Shown: one piece after another, positions 1 through 9,469 of the stretch
Layout: each line of letters starts with the position of its first letter
Position numbering within the stretch: the first letter of the stretch is position 1
NCBI GenBank assembly: GCA_023898685.1
Contig: CP060234.1
Coordinates: 3,224,001-3,288,000 of the forward strand
DNA: 64,000 nucleotides
Direction: 5' to 3'
Origin: Phycisphaeraceae bacterium
GTDB taxonomy: Bacteria; Planctomycetota; Phycisphaerae; Phycisphaerales; UBA1924
Position numbers and translations under genes: made by a program
Notes under the pieces: generated by a model
Database searches by the model: none
Told to the model about the DNA's origin: nothing
The model's input: only the letters and a program-made list of their open reading frames with translations

Positions 1-328
1 CTCGTGCCTCGGGCTGGGGTTCACGGGGTTCTATCAGGGGCAGCCCGAGTACCTGCGTCGGAAGATGATGGAGATGAACGCGCGGCTGCGTGAGACGGTC
101 GACATGGATCTGCGGACGCGGGTGGTGCCCGAGGCGTACGAGAACGTGGATCAGAGCGATCTGATCCAGCCGCCGGCGCGGAGCCTGATCGGTCTGCTGA
201 TCGCGGTGGTCGCGGTGATCGTGTCGATCTTCGCGACCAGCGTCGTCTTGTATGCCAAGCAGACGGAGCAGATGCGACGGGCGATCCAGGGGACCGAGGA
301 GAGGCTGGTCGGGAACACGACGGAATGA
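1..328 (+). CDS. tssL: TssL/DotU-like T6SS inner-membrane protein, C-terminal fragment
   Basis: This is the 3' end of a gene that begins before the window; the reading frame starts at base 2 and about 108 residues are visible. The opening residues (CLGLGFTGFYQGQPEYL) match the end of the DotU/TssL cytoplasmic domain, where a conserved GF.G.Y segment precedes the last helix. A single hydrophobic segment (roughly 181-265) then forms the tail anchor typical of TssL. TssL is known to pair with TssM and TssJ in the T6SS trans-envelope complex. The gene lies 55 bp upstream of tssM, the usual partner order. After the anchor about 25 residues remain, so there is no room for an OmpA-like peptidoglycan-binding domain; any such function must be elsewhere. 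Confidence 0.85.
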   Translation, partial: SCLGLGFTGFYQGQPEYLRRKMMEMNARLRETVDMDLRTRVVPEAYENVDQSDLIQPPARSLIGLLIAVVAVIVSIFATSVVLYAKQTEQMRRAIQGTEERLVGNTTE

Positions 329-383
329 GCATGTCGGCTCCGGGCGCCGCGGGCGCCGGGAAGCCGCGCGGAGGCTGTGAAGG

Positions 384-3300
384 ATGAAGGAACTCATCAG
401 CAAGGCATGGGCGTTGCCGATCCCCGGGAAGGCCATGATCGGGATGATCCTGGCGGGCGGCGTCTTCGGCATTCTGTACGCCGCCGGCCAGCCGCAGCTG
501 GCGTATTTCGCCGGCGTGGCGATGGTGGTGCTGACGTTCGTGCTCGCGGCGGTCGCCCTGCTCATGAAGAAACTGGACAAGGGCAAGGCAAAGGCGGTCG
601 AGGAGAAGGTTGCCGAGAACGCGGCGACGACGGGCGGCGTGAGCAAGGTGGCCGACCGGGCCAAGCTCGATGACCTGCGCCGGCAGTTCGAGACCGGTAT
701 CCAGACATTCAAGGACTACGGCAAGGACCTCTATTCGATGCCGTGGTATGCGCTGGTGGGCGAGCCGGGCAGCGGGAAGACCGAGGCGATCCGGCACAGC
801 GGGATCGGGTTCCCTCCCGGCTTGCAGGACCAGCTCCAGGGCACGGGCGGCACCGTCAACATGAACTGGTGGTTCACCGATCACGCGGTGATCCTCGACA
901 CGGCCGGGCGGCTGATGTTCGAGGAGGTGGCGCCGGGCGATACGAACGAGTGGCGCGAGTTTCTCAAGCTGCTGCGGACGGTGCGGCCCACGTGCCCGAT
1001 CAACGGCATGCTGCTGGTGGTTCCGGCGGACACACTGATCACCGACACGCCCGACGAGATCGAAAAGAAGGCGGGAAAGATCGCCCAGCAGTTCGACCAG
1101 ATCCAGCGTTCGCTCGGTGTCCGCTTCCCGGTATTCGTGCTGATCACGAAGGCCGACCTGATCAACGGGTTCCGCGAGTTCTTCGACGATATCACCGACC
1201 CGGTGCTGACGGCGCAGATGCTGGGATGGTCGAACCCTGAGGGGCTGGACGAGCCGTTCAGGCCCGATCGCGTGGAGGAGCACCTCGAGACCGTGCGGAA
1301 GCGGCTGCTTCAGCGGCGGTTCGCGCTCTTGCAGGACCCGATCCACACGGAGGACTCGCGTGGGCGGCGGATCGATCAGGTCGACGCGCTGTACAAGTTC
1401 CCGGAGGCGCTGACGGAGATCGGCCCGCGGCTGAAGCGGTATCTGGAGATGATCTTTGTGGCGGGGGAGTGGAGCCAGAAGCCGCTGTTCCTGCGGGGGA
1501 TCTACTTCACGAGCTCGATGCGTGAGGGCGACGCGCTGGACGCGGACCTGGCGAACGTGCTGGGCGTGAACGTTGAGTCGCTGCCCGAGGGCAAGCTGTG
1601 GGAGCGTGAGCGGAGCTACTTCCTTCGCGACATGTTCCTGGACAAGGTGTTCAAGGAGCGGGGCCTGGTGACCAGGGCGGTCAACGCGGGCCAGGTGAAG
1701 CGGAAGCGGAACCTGCTTCTGGCGGGATCCGGGCTCGCCGCGGCGCTGGTGCTCGGTGCGGTGGCGTTCTGGAGTTGGCGCGAGACGGATCGGCGGATTA
1801 CGAGTCCGACGGAGTACTGGCAGTCGGTCTTCGAGTGGGTGAACCCCAAGGACGGCGAGCAGATGAGCCGGGAGGACTTCACGACGAAGTTCTCGATCCT
1901 GTACCGGAACAAGCTGGCCTGGGGCGACTTCATCGACGATAACGGGACGAGGGTGCCTATCGAGGGTTCGCCGCGTTCGTTCGAGAAGCTGTTTGATCTC
2001 GCGAAGGACCACTACTCGCAGAACAGTTCGTCGAGCGGCCTGTTCGGGCTGCTGGCCAACCTGCCCGGGGTGAAGGACGCGTTCAAGGCGCAGCTGCCGG
2101 CGCAGGAGAGCCTGTTTGAGGTGACGCTGCTCGAGCCGCTGGTGAGCGAGGCTCGGACCAATCTGAGCAGCGGCGATCGGCCCGAGAAGCCGCTCAACTG
2201 GAGCGAGAATGGTGACGCGACCGGGGCGTTGTCTTCGTTGCTCTCGCTCGAGAATGACCGGGTGCTGGGCCGGCATACACCGCAGCCGGGGTTCGACCTC
2301 GCCTCGACGCTGGCGTTCGTTCTGGACGATGCGGCGGGCGTCGCGGGGGCGGCGGAGGGTGAAGTCGCCGGGGACGCCGGCGGGGCGCCGAAGAGCCTCG
2401 TGGACTATTTCGACTGGCTATATGCCGAGGGATCGCGGACGTCTATGAAGGGGGCGGAGTGGCCCCCGGAGGGGAAGTGGACCGGCGGTGACGACGCGGA
2501 CCGGGCGAACACCGAGGGCATCGCGAAGTTCATCGACTACCACACGGACCCACGCGGGGGCGAAACGAAGTACGGGCTGCTGCGGGCATTCGCCGACGCG
2601 GCGATCGACTTCGGGGAGGCCGAGCGGGCGTTGCATCTGGGCGGCCGCTTTGACGGCGTTCGGACTGTCAAGGACTTCGACGCGGCGACGGGGGCGTGGA
2701 GAGAGGCCTACGCGAAACTCGAGGGGGCGAAAGCCCAGCTGGATGCCGCGTACGAGCCTGTGAAGGGGATGCTCGACCCGAGGAATCTGAACGACGAGAA
2801 GTTCGCCAAGGAGGTCGAAACGGACATCTGGACGCGGGCCGATGCGGCGTACGAGCGGCTCGACAAGGTCTTCGGCAGCGACGACGACCTCAAGGGTGAC
2901 AGCCCGGAGAAGACGAAGCTCCGGGAATGGCGTGAACAGCTGGCTGCGGCGAAGAAGAACGCGAACGACAATTACTCGGGGAAGGTGAGCAAGCTCTTCG
3001 AGGATCTCCGCGGGGCGCAGAACAAGGACAACGTCTACGACAACTACGTCGCGCCGATGGCGGGGTCGGACCGGGCGTCGTTCTTGGCGAGGTTCGAGGC
3101 GTACACGCGAGCGAACGGCTGGCTTCGTGAGACCCCGCCGACGGCGGATCTGCCGGGCGAAGCCATCGCGGCGATCAACGGGCAGGAGGGGGAGCGTGAC
3201 AACGGCCTGACCGGGCTGCTCCCCGATGGGTCACAGGTCGAGCTGAGCAAGGGGGCGCGGGCGACCGTGCTCGCGGTGTCGGGGGCGGTGGCGCGGCATG

Positions 3301-4814
3301 AGCGATTCCTGGCGCTGGACGCCGCGATCGTGAAGCTGACGGCGGATGTGAAGAGTCTGGGGCAGGGCAAGACGTTCACGCTGCCGGACGTCAAGTTCAC
3401 GACGCTGGCCTCCGAACCGTGCGACGGGGCGTTCGACCCCTCGGCCAATGAGGGAATCCTGGCGGCGTACAACGATCTGCGGAACCTGATCGGGGGCAAG
3501 CCGGACGACTCCGGCGGCGGGGTGCTGAGCGTTGACGGCCTGCGGACCTCGCTTGCGGGCTTCGAGGAGAGTCTGGCGAAGCACGTGGACCAGTATCTGA
3601 CTTTCTGGAGCGTGAACGTTCCGTCGAAGCTGGTCCCGACGAAGCCGTCGGGGCTCGACTGGCGTGGCTACCTGGATGTGGTGATCGGCGGCCAGGACCG
3701 CCTGGCGGCCAAGGTTCGAGAGGTGTGCGAACTGGAGCGGAGCGCGATCGACAAGGCCGCGGGGTTTGTGGCCGAGCATCCGGAAGCCAAGAAGTTCAAG
3801 GCGGCGTTGGACAAGGAAGACCAGGACGAGGTCGACCGGAACCGGCGGACCATGCTCGGTTCGTGGGCCAAGCTCAGCGATTCGGCGAAGAAGGCCGGCG
3901 ATTCCCTGCTGACGGCGGCGACCGACCGGGAGAACTTCACACGCCGGTATTTCACGGTCTGCCCCGAGGTTGACACCGCGGTCTTGGGGACCGAGGAACG
4001 CTACTGGAGCGACTTCGCCGTGCTGGGGCTGCAGGCGATCTCGGACGAGACGGACGGGGCGCAGCAGATCCGGGACGCGAGAGATCTGGCGCGGCAGTTC
4101 CCGCTGACGCTGGACGCGTCGGGTTCCGGGCTGGATGAAGCCGGGCTCGAGCGATTCTCGACACTGCTCCAGGGCCGCGATCTTTCGCCGAAGGGTGGGG
4201 GGCACGACGAAGACCCGTTCCAGCACTACGCGGACGCGATCCGGACCAACCTGACGTTGCTCCGGGGCGATGCCGAGCTGGGGCAGAGCGGGCTGGCGGA
4301 GCGGCTCCTGCGTGCGAAACGGGTGGCCGACCTGCTCGCCGGCCTCGACGGGAAGATGGTGTACACGCTGGCCTCGCTGGGCGGGGCCTACGACGAGAAC
4401 ATCCCTGTGCAGAGCCTTTGCTTCTATTGCAAGCTGGTCGCGGGCGGGAACGTGATTCGGGTGACGTATGCGGACGGAACTCACGCTGATTTTGCGAATT
4501 TCCACGAGAATGCCCGGATGATCAGTGACTATTCCGGCAAGCTGCCGCTTGAGGGTGAACTCGAGTTTGGCTTCCAGGACAACTCGTATCAATCCACCGT
4601 GTCCACGCGGTTGACGGGCTGGCAGATGCTCCACGCGCTTGTGAACAAGCCGGCAGCCGATGTCGCCGGCGCGGGCGACGGGACGGTGTGGCGTTTGCCG
4701 CTGGCGCTGGGCGACCGCGGTGTTTTCTGGATCGGCGTCCGGTTCGACAAGGCCGACGGGTTGGAGGATCTTCTGGACGGTGTCTGGCTGCGGACGGCCG
4801 ACTGGCAGCGGTAG
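384..4814 (+). CDS. tssM: T6SS membrane-complex protein TssM (IcmF family)
   Basis: TssM spans the inner membrane and periplasm and binds TssL and TssJ. The predicted protein has 1476 residues, longer than most TssM proteins (commonly about 1100-1300). Two N-terminal membrane segments lie at residues about 15-65. A cytoplasmic NTPase domain follows, with Walker A GEPGSGKT (126-133), a Walker B-like VILDTAGR (169-176) and a TKAD motif near 255. A third membrane segment at about 443-466 leads into a large periplasmic region of about 1000 residues. The start ATG at 384 is supported by GGAGG at 370-374. The extra length is periplasmic and consists of charged helical sequence. The family assignment is secure; whether the NTPase is catalytically required cannot be told from sequence. 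Confidence 0.95.
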   Translation: MKELISKAWALPIPGKAMIGMILAGGVFGILYAAGQPQLAYFAGVAMVVLTFVLAAVALLMKKLDKGKAKAVEEKVAENAATTGGVSKVADRAKLDDLRRQFETGIQTFKDYGKDLYSMPWYALVGEPGSGKTEAIRHSGIGFPPGLQDQLQGTGGTVNMNWWFTDHAVILDTAGRLMFEEVAPGDTNEWREFLKLLRTVRPTCPINGMLLVVPADTLITDTPDEIEKKAGKIAQQFDQIQRSLGVRFPVFVLITKADLINGFREFFDDITDPVLTAQMLGWSNPEGLDEPFRPDRVEEHLETVRKRLLQRRFALLQDPIHTEDSRGRRIDQVDALYKFPEALTEIGPRLKRYLEMIFVAGEWSQKPLFLRGIYFTSSMREGDALDADLANVLGVNVESLPEGKLWERERSYFLRDMFLDKVFKERGLVTRAVNAGQVKRKRNLLLAGSGLAAALVLGAVAFWSWRETDRRITSPTEYWQSVFEWVNPKDGEQMSREDFTTKFSILYRNKLAWGDFIDDNGTRVPIEGSPRSFEKLFDLAKDHYSQNSSSSGLFGLLANLPGVKDAFKAQLPAQESLFEVTLLEPLVSEARTNLSSGDRPEKPLNWSENGDATGALSSLLSLENDRVLGRHTPQPGFDLASTLAFVLDDAAGVAGAAEGEVAGDAGGAPKSLVDYFDWLYAEGSRTSMKGAEWPPEGKWTGGDDADRANTEGIAKFIDYHTDPRGGETKYGLLRAFADAAIDFGEAERALHLGGRFDGVRTVKDFDAATGAWREAYAKLEGAKAQLDAAYEPVKGMLDPRNLNDEKFAKEVETDIWTRADAAYERLDKVFGSDDDLKGDSPEKTKLREWREQLAAAKKNANDNYSGKVSKLFEDLRGAQNKDNVYDNYVAPMAGSDRASFLARFEAYTRANGWLRETPPTADLPGEAIAAINGQEGERDNGLTGLLPDGSQVELSKGARATVLAVSGAVARHERFLALDAAIVKLTADVKSLGQGKTFTLPDVKFTTLASEPCDGAFDPSANEGILAAYNDLRNLIGGKPDDSGGGVLSVDGLRTSLAGFEESLAKHVDQYLTFWSVNVPSKLVPTKPSGLDWRGYLDVVIGGQDRLAAKVREVCELERSAIDKAAGFVAEHPEAKKFKAALDKEDQDEVDRNRRTMLGSWAKLSDSAKKAGDSLLTAATDRENFTRRYFTVCPEVDTAVLGTEERYWSDFAVLGLQAISDETDGAQQIRDARDLARQFPLTLDASGSGLDEAGLERFSTLLQGRDLSPKGGGHDEDPFQHYADAIRTNLTLLRGDAELGQSGLAERLLRAKRVADLLAGLDGKMVYTLASLGGAYDENIPVQSLCFYCKLVAGGNVIRVTYADGTHADFANFHENARMISDYSGKLPLEGELEFGFQDNSYQSTVSTRLTGWQMLHALVNKPAADVAGAGDGTVWRLPLALGDRGVFWIGVRFDKADGLEDLLDGVWLRTADWQR

Positions 4815-4858
4815 GCGAGAGCTCCTGGTTCGCGAGACAATGCAAAGAAGGGCGGCGC

Positions 4859-7800
4859 ATGGCCAAGCGTGAAGCGGGTGGGCCCGAGCTGGGTGAACGC
4901 CTCTGGCTGGCGGCGCTCGGCAAGCACCCTGGCTGGAACGATCACCTCGACGACATCGGGCTCGACACCGATCGCCTGGTCGCTGTGCGGCGGACGCTCT
5001 ATGTGGACGGCATCGGCGGGGTGATCGGCGCCGGCACCTGGGAGGCGATGGACGACGCGTCCCGCGACGAGGGGTTTGCGCACAGCTTCTTGTGGCGTCA
5101 GCCCGACGGGCTGGTGGTCGGGCGGATGTGGTCGTCGAGCGACGGCAAGGGGCGGCGCAAGTACCCGATGATCGTGTGCGCGCAGTGCCGCATGTTGCCG
5201 CTCGCCTTCGTCGCGGGGCCCGTGCTCGATCGGCTGAGGCGGCTGGAGGCCCGTTGTCAGGCGGTGAGCACCGCGGCCGAGGTGATCTCGGCGGTCGACG
5301 CGATGCGGGGCGAGCTGCGCGAGCTGGCGACGTTTACGCCCGAACTCGCGGGCGAGCGGTTCGAGGGTGAGGCCGCGCCCGCGGCGCTCGCCGATGCCGA
5401 GGCGCTGGGGCCCGAAGGCGTGGGCCTTCGGCGGGTGCTGTACCAGATGGAGCGGGAGATGTCCGCCTATCTGCGGCCCGAGGGGACGGTGACGGGCAGC
5501 CGGTCGCGCACGCTCGAGGTGCGAGCCCAGCACATGCGAGTCCCCAAGGCCTTCGAGACCGAGCACGCGAGCTGGTCGGCGTGGATGCGGCTGCTGCTCA
5601 ACCGGGTCGATCAGCTCGCGCCGATACTGCTGGTGTGCAAGGACGGACGGGAGTGGGTGGACGTCATCGTGGGCGAGCCGGGGGTGTCGCAGCTCGCGTG
5701 CCTTCAGGGTTCGACCGAGCCATTCCCGCTGACGAGCGACATCCCGTTCACGATCGACGACGAGCACGAGAAGGCCTTTGGAGAACTGGTCGATCGGGCG
5801 AGGGCGGGAGAATTGCCGGAGCTCGATCCGGGGTACGTCGATGCGTCGTCGGACAGGTTGGCGCCCTTTCTGAAGGCCGCGCGACGCAAGACGGAGCCGA
5901 CTGCCTCGAAGAGCAGGAAGCAACTGCTGTGGGCGTCGATCGCCGCGGTCGCCGTGCTTGCGGTTGTGGTGGTGCTGGCGATGGTGTTCTTTCGCGGCGG
6001 CGGGAAGCAATCGACGAGCCGGGGCGGCGAGCCCGAGGCGACGGGGAACGAGCGAACAGTGGCATCAGCGCCGGCGCCTGGCGCGGAGCAGACGCCGGCG
6101 GTCGAGTCCGGGGCGGGCAACGCGCAGGTCGGCGCCCAGTTCGACGAGTTCAGACGCTGGTGTCGGCTCGCGGGCTCGTGGTATCTGCCGTTTGTCGAGC
6201 AGATCAACGCGGGCACCGCGGCCGGCGATGCCGATCTGGACGCCCGGCTCAGGCGTTTGATTGCGGCGCCGGATGGTTCGGGATTCGACCCCAATCCGCT
6301 GAACGTGGCGCCCGGTCGGTTCCGGTCGCTCGAGGCGCTCGAGTCGAATCCGCCGGCCGACATGGGCGAGGCGAAGTACAGGCCGGCGATTGAGAAGGCA
6401 CTGGCGCACATCACCGCGGTGCAGAAGGCGATCGGCCCGGACGCGTGGCGGGCCCACAGGGCGCTGCGGACGATGCTGGATCTGCTGGGGACCGAGAGCG
6501 GGCGGGCGCCGCAGGCACTCGCGGCGATGCAGACCGACCTTGCGAGCGATCGCGGCGAGGAGGCGGCGCGCGGTGTTTCATCGCTGGCGGCGCGGGCGGG
6601 GCCGATCGAGCAGGTGGCCGATGCGTTGCGGTCGCGGGCGGTTGTGGGCGATGCGCTGCGTGATGCGGGCGCCGGGGAGCAGGCGGGGTGGTTCGAGGCC
6701 ATCGACCCGACCGGGGGGGGAGCTCAGGACGACGTGGACGCCTGGCTCGAATCGACAGTGCGCCGTGCCACTAAGTTGAAGGACTGGGGCGATGTGCTGG
6801 TTGACACCGCGGTGAACCGCCTGCCGCGGATCGACAAGGGCGGCCTTGCGGCGGCGATGGCGGGTGTGTCCGAGGCCGACCCCGAGCGCCGGCTCAAGGC
6901 GTGGCTCGAGAAGATGGGGGATGATTCGCTCTATCCGCTCGACTCGTCGAAGGACCCGAGGAAAGTGCTCGCCGCGGGCGACCTGGACAAGGCGGTTGAT
7001 GGCCTCAATTCTGTCAGGAACAACGGGGGCGACGGGGCCGTGGCGGAGCTCGCACGCGAGGCGGAGGCCTGGCGATCGGACTTCGCCTCGGCTTCGTCGC
7101 TCGGCTGGACCGAGGCCACGCGGGCGAAGGTGGAACGGGCGGCCGCGGATCTCACGGCGCGGCGGGCCGATCTGCTGAGTCGCATCGACACGCTGGTGCG
7201 CGAGCGGCGCTACAAGGCGGAGTCGTATCTGGCCGAGTTGAAGGGCAAGACCTCGGTGAGCGAGACCGGATCGGCGGCGATCGACGGCGCCTGGGTCTCG
7301 GCGCGGAACGCGCTGATCGAGCGGTTTGACAAGGACAGCGACCTGGTGGGGTTGACTCGCGATGTGGAGTCGCTCAGAGCGGCGATCGCGGCGGTCGAAA
7401 CGCAGATGCCGGTGGTGACGATCGACCCGACCCGGTTCGGCGAGGCGGGGGAGCGCGTGGCCGGGCTGGTTGCGGATGAACGCGAGGCGCGGCTCGGCGA
7501 GGCGGCATCGCGGTACGAGCAGCCGGCGGGGGCCCAGAAGGCCGCCGCGGCGTATCAGACGTGGGCGTCAGGTGTGGCCGAGGCGGCAGCGTTGAGCGGC
7601 GCGATGCTCGACGCCTGCGGGGGCTGGGCGACATTGGACGACGCGGCCGGGGGCGAATCGCTGCGTGACGCGATGGCGGCGTGGAACAAGACGTGGGTCG
7701 GTCAGCGGGTCGGGCTCGGCCAGATCGACAAGCGGCTGGGATTGCTCGAGGGCCAGGTGGCGCCGGGAGATCGGGGCGAACTCGCGGCGACGATCGCGGA

Positions 7801-9376
7801 CACCTCGGCGGCCGACGGGGTTGTGTACGCCGCGTGGAGTGCGCTGGAAGCCGCGAAGCCGGCCTGGCCCGGTGACATCGACGAACTCACGGCCGACGCG
7901 GCGGTGATCCAACGGCTGCGGGGGGCGGTCTCGACGCTGCCGGCGACGCGGCGGGCGGTGATCGACAACGCGCTCGCAGCGGGTGCGGCGGCGAGGTGGA
8001 CGCGTGTCGCGGCGACGCCCGACGGATGGGACGCTTTCCGTCCGCTGGTGCCGCTTGCGGACGAACTGGGCCTGTCGGGGGGGACGGGCGTGCCGTCCGA
8101 ACTTGGTTTCGACCTGTTGGTCGCGGGGCTTCTGGACCGGATTGAGGGTGGGAAGCCGCTCGACAAAGAGGGGATGCTCGCTTCGGTGGAAGCGTGGCTC
8201 AAGCCTGATGCCGGGCTCGGCGGGAACAAGGCCGCGACAGAATGGCTCGACTCGCTTCGAGAGACATTGGAGGGTCGCCCGTCGGTCGAGGTGGATCCCC
8301 GGAGCATCGGCCCTGGCCGGGCCGGGTGGGCCGCAGAGGCGTTCGACAATGCCCGGCGACTGAAGTACACGCTGGTGCATAACGGGCAGCCGGGGATGAG
8401 CCTCGGGTTCCGGCTGGTCGACACACCGGAGACCGGAGCGTTCTACCTCGGTGAGACGGAGGCGCCCGTTGCGTTGATGCTCGACTTCGCGCTCGCGGGT
8501 GGCGACGCCGACCTGGTCCTGGGGACGATCGAGCCGGACTGGGCGTCGCTGGGGGGCGACATCCGCCCCGGACCTTGCACCTGGACGTGGGGCCGGCTTC
8601 GGACGGGCGGACGCGGGGTGCAGTTGAATGGGGCGTGGACCTCGTCTCTCCAGACGGCCGGAGTCGAGTATTACGCACCTTCGCTGCGCGAGAAGGTCGG
8701 GGACCCCACCGAGGCGTCGCCGCTGCAACGGATTCGTCCCGCGGCGGCGGCGGTCGTCGCGGCGCTCGTCGGGTGCCGGCTCCCGTCGGTGGCCGAGTGG
8801 CAGGCGGCGTATGTGTCGATGGACAGCCCTGTCCCGGGCGACGAGTGGAACCTGCGAGACCGGACGTTCGGCGTTCAGCGAGCGTACATGGCCGAGCAGA
8901 CGGTGGTTCAGCGTTGGCCTGACGAGGGGGCCTTTGTGGGCGAGGGCGAGGATGGGCCACGCGGGCGAGATGCGGCGAACTACGACTGGTCGGACGAGCG
9001 GCTGTGGTTTGAAGACGTCGGCGCAGGCCGGGAGCGCGCGTTCCGTCACATCATCGGCAACGTGGCCGAGTATGTGCTCGCCGGGGCGGGGCCCGACGCG
9101 TTGCTGACCGACCGGTTCGGCGATCTGCGCGAGTTGGCGTCGGGAGCGGCCTCGGCGGCGAGCAAGGCGGGAGTGGTTTCGGTCATCGGGGGCTCGGCGT
9201 TGTCCCCTCCGGATGTGCCGATTAACGAGCCGAGGGCGATGCCGTCGACCGTTGCGCGCTCGGGATACTCCGATGTGGGCTTCAGGCTCGCGTTCTCGCC
9301 CGGGGTCAAGCCGCCGCTGATTGTGGAGGTCGGGGGCCTCTTGCGATCGGCGCCGTTTTTGCGCCGGACGGAGTGA
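4859..9376 (+). CDS. TagF-like / FGE(SUMF1)-like fusion membrane protein, T6SS-associated
   Basis: A 1505-residue protein starting at the ATG at 4859, preceded by AAGAAGG; an in-frame start at 4688 lies inside tssM and is unlikely. The N-terminal part (about 1-330) begins with a GKHPGWNDH segment and resembles the TagF/ImpM family of T6SS post-translational regulators. One membrane segment lies at about 355-378. About 800 residues of Ala/Asp/Glu-rich, probably helical sequence follow. The last 330 residues look like a formylglycine-generating-enzyme/SUMF1 fold, with signature blocks CRLPSVAEW (about 1305), NVAEY (about 1400), GGS and a terminal SDVGFRLAF. No cysteine occurs after the CRLPS block, so the catalytic cysteines of true FGE appear absent and a binding role is more likely. 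In Pseudomonas aeruginosa, TagF represses T6SS and the FGE-like TagR acts with PpkA. A TagF-plus-TagR-like fusion is my inference; the N-terminal call is weaker than the C-terminal one. Confidence 0.7.
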   Translation: MAKREAGGPELGERLWLAALGKHPGWNDHLDDIGLDTDRLVAVRRTLYVDGIGGVIGAGTWEAMDDASRDEGFAHSFLWRQPDGLVVGRMWSSSDGKGRRKYPMIVCAQCRMLPLAFVAGPVLDRLRRLEARCQAVSTAAEVISAVDAMRGELRELATFTPELAGERFEGEAAPAALADAEALGPEGVGLRRVLYQMEREMSAYLRPEGTVTGSRSRTLEVRAQHMRVPKAFETEHASWSAWMRLLLNRVDQLAPILLVCKDGREWVDVIVGEPGVSQLACLQGSTEPFPLTSDIPFTIDDEHEKAFGELVDRARAGELPELDPGYVDASSDRLAPFLKAARRKTEPTASKSRKQLLWASIAAVAVLAVVVVLAMVFFRGGGKQSTSRGGEPEATGNERTVASAPAPGAEQTPAVESGAGNAQVGAQFDEFRRWCRLAGSWYLPFVEQINAGTAAGDADLDARLRRLIAAPDGSGFDPNPLNVAPGRFRSLEALESNPPADMGEAKYRPAIEKALAHITAVQKAIGPDAWRAHRALRTMLDLLGTESGRAPQALAAMQTDLASDRGEEAARGVSSLAARAGPIEQVADALRSRAVVGDALRDAGAGEQAGWFEAIDPTGGGAQDDVDAWLESTVRRATKLKDWGDVLVDTAVNRLPRIDKGGLAAAMAGVSEADPERRLKAWLEKMGDDSLYPLDSSKDPRKVLAAGDLDKAVDGLNSVRNNGGDGAVAELAREAEAWRSDFASASSLGWTEATRAKVERAAADLTARRADLLSRIDTLVRERRYKAESYLAELKGKTSVSETGSAAIDGAWVSARNALIERFDKDSDLVGLTRDVESLRAAIAAVETQMPVVTIDPTRFGEAGERVAGLVADEREARLGEAASRYEQPAGAQKAAAAYQTWASGVAEAAALSGAMLDACGGWATLDDAAGGESLRDAMAAWNKTWVGQRVGLGQIDKRLGLLEGQVAPGDRGELAATIADTSAADGVVYAAWSALEAAKPAWPGDIDELTADAAVIQRLRGAVSTLPATRRAVIDNALAAGAAARWTRVAATPDGWDAFRPLVPLADELGLSGGTGVPSELGFDLLVAGLLDRIEGGKPLDKEGMLASVEAWLKPDAGLGGNKAATEWLDSLRETLEGRPSVEVDPRSIGPGRAGWAAEAFDNARRLKYTLVHNGQPGMSLGFRLVDTPETGAFYLGETEAPVALMLDFALAGGDADLVLGTIEPDWASLGGDIRPGPCTWTWGRLRTGGRGVQLNGAWTSSLQTAGVEYYAPSLREKVGDPTEASPLQRIRPAAAAVVAALVGCRLPSVAEWQAAYVSMDSPVPGDEWNLRDRTFGVQRAYMAEQTVVQRWPDEGAFVGEGEDGPRGRDAANYDWSDERLWFEDVGAGRERAFRHIIGNVAEYVLAGAGPDALLTDRFGDLRELASGAASAASKAGVVSVIGGSALSPPDVPINEPRAMPSTVARSGYSDVGFRLAFSPGVKPPLIVEVGGLLRSAPFLRRTE

Positions 9377-9469
9377 GGGCTAGGGCGCTTCGGGCGCCGA
9401 TCTGGCGGCGCATGTATGTTGCGGCTAACCTTTCCTTCAGGCCTTTCCCTTTTCGGATCGGGGTGCATC

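Noticed and set aside
4688..4858. Longer N-terminal start for the TagF-like fusion
   Set aside because: The region lies inside tssM and its translation has no family pattern; the ribosome-binding site supports 4859.
9059..9376. Active formylglycine-generating enzyme
   Set aside because: The FGE-like domain has no cysteine in its C-terminal half, so the usual catalytic cysteines are missing.
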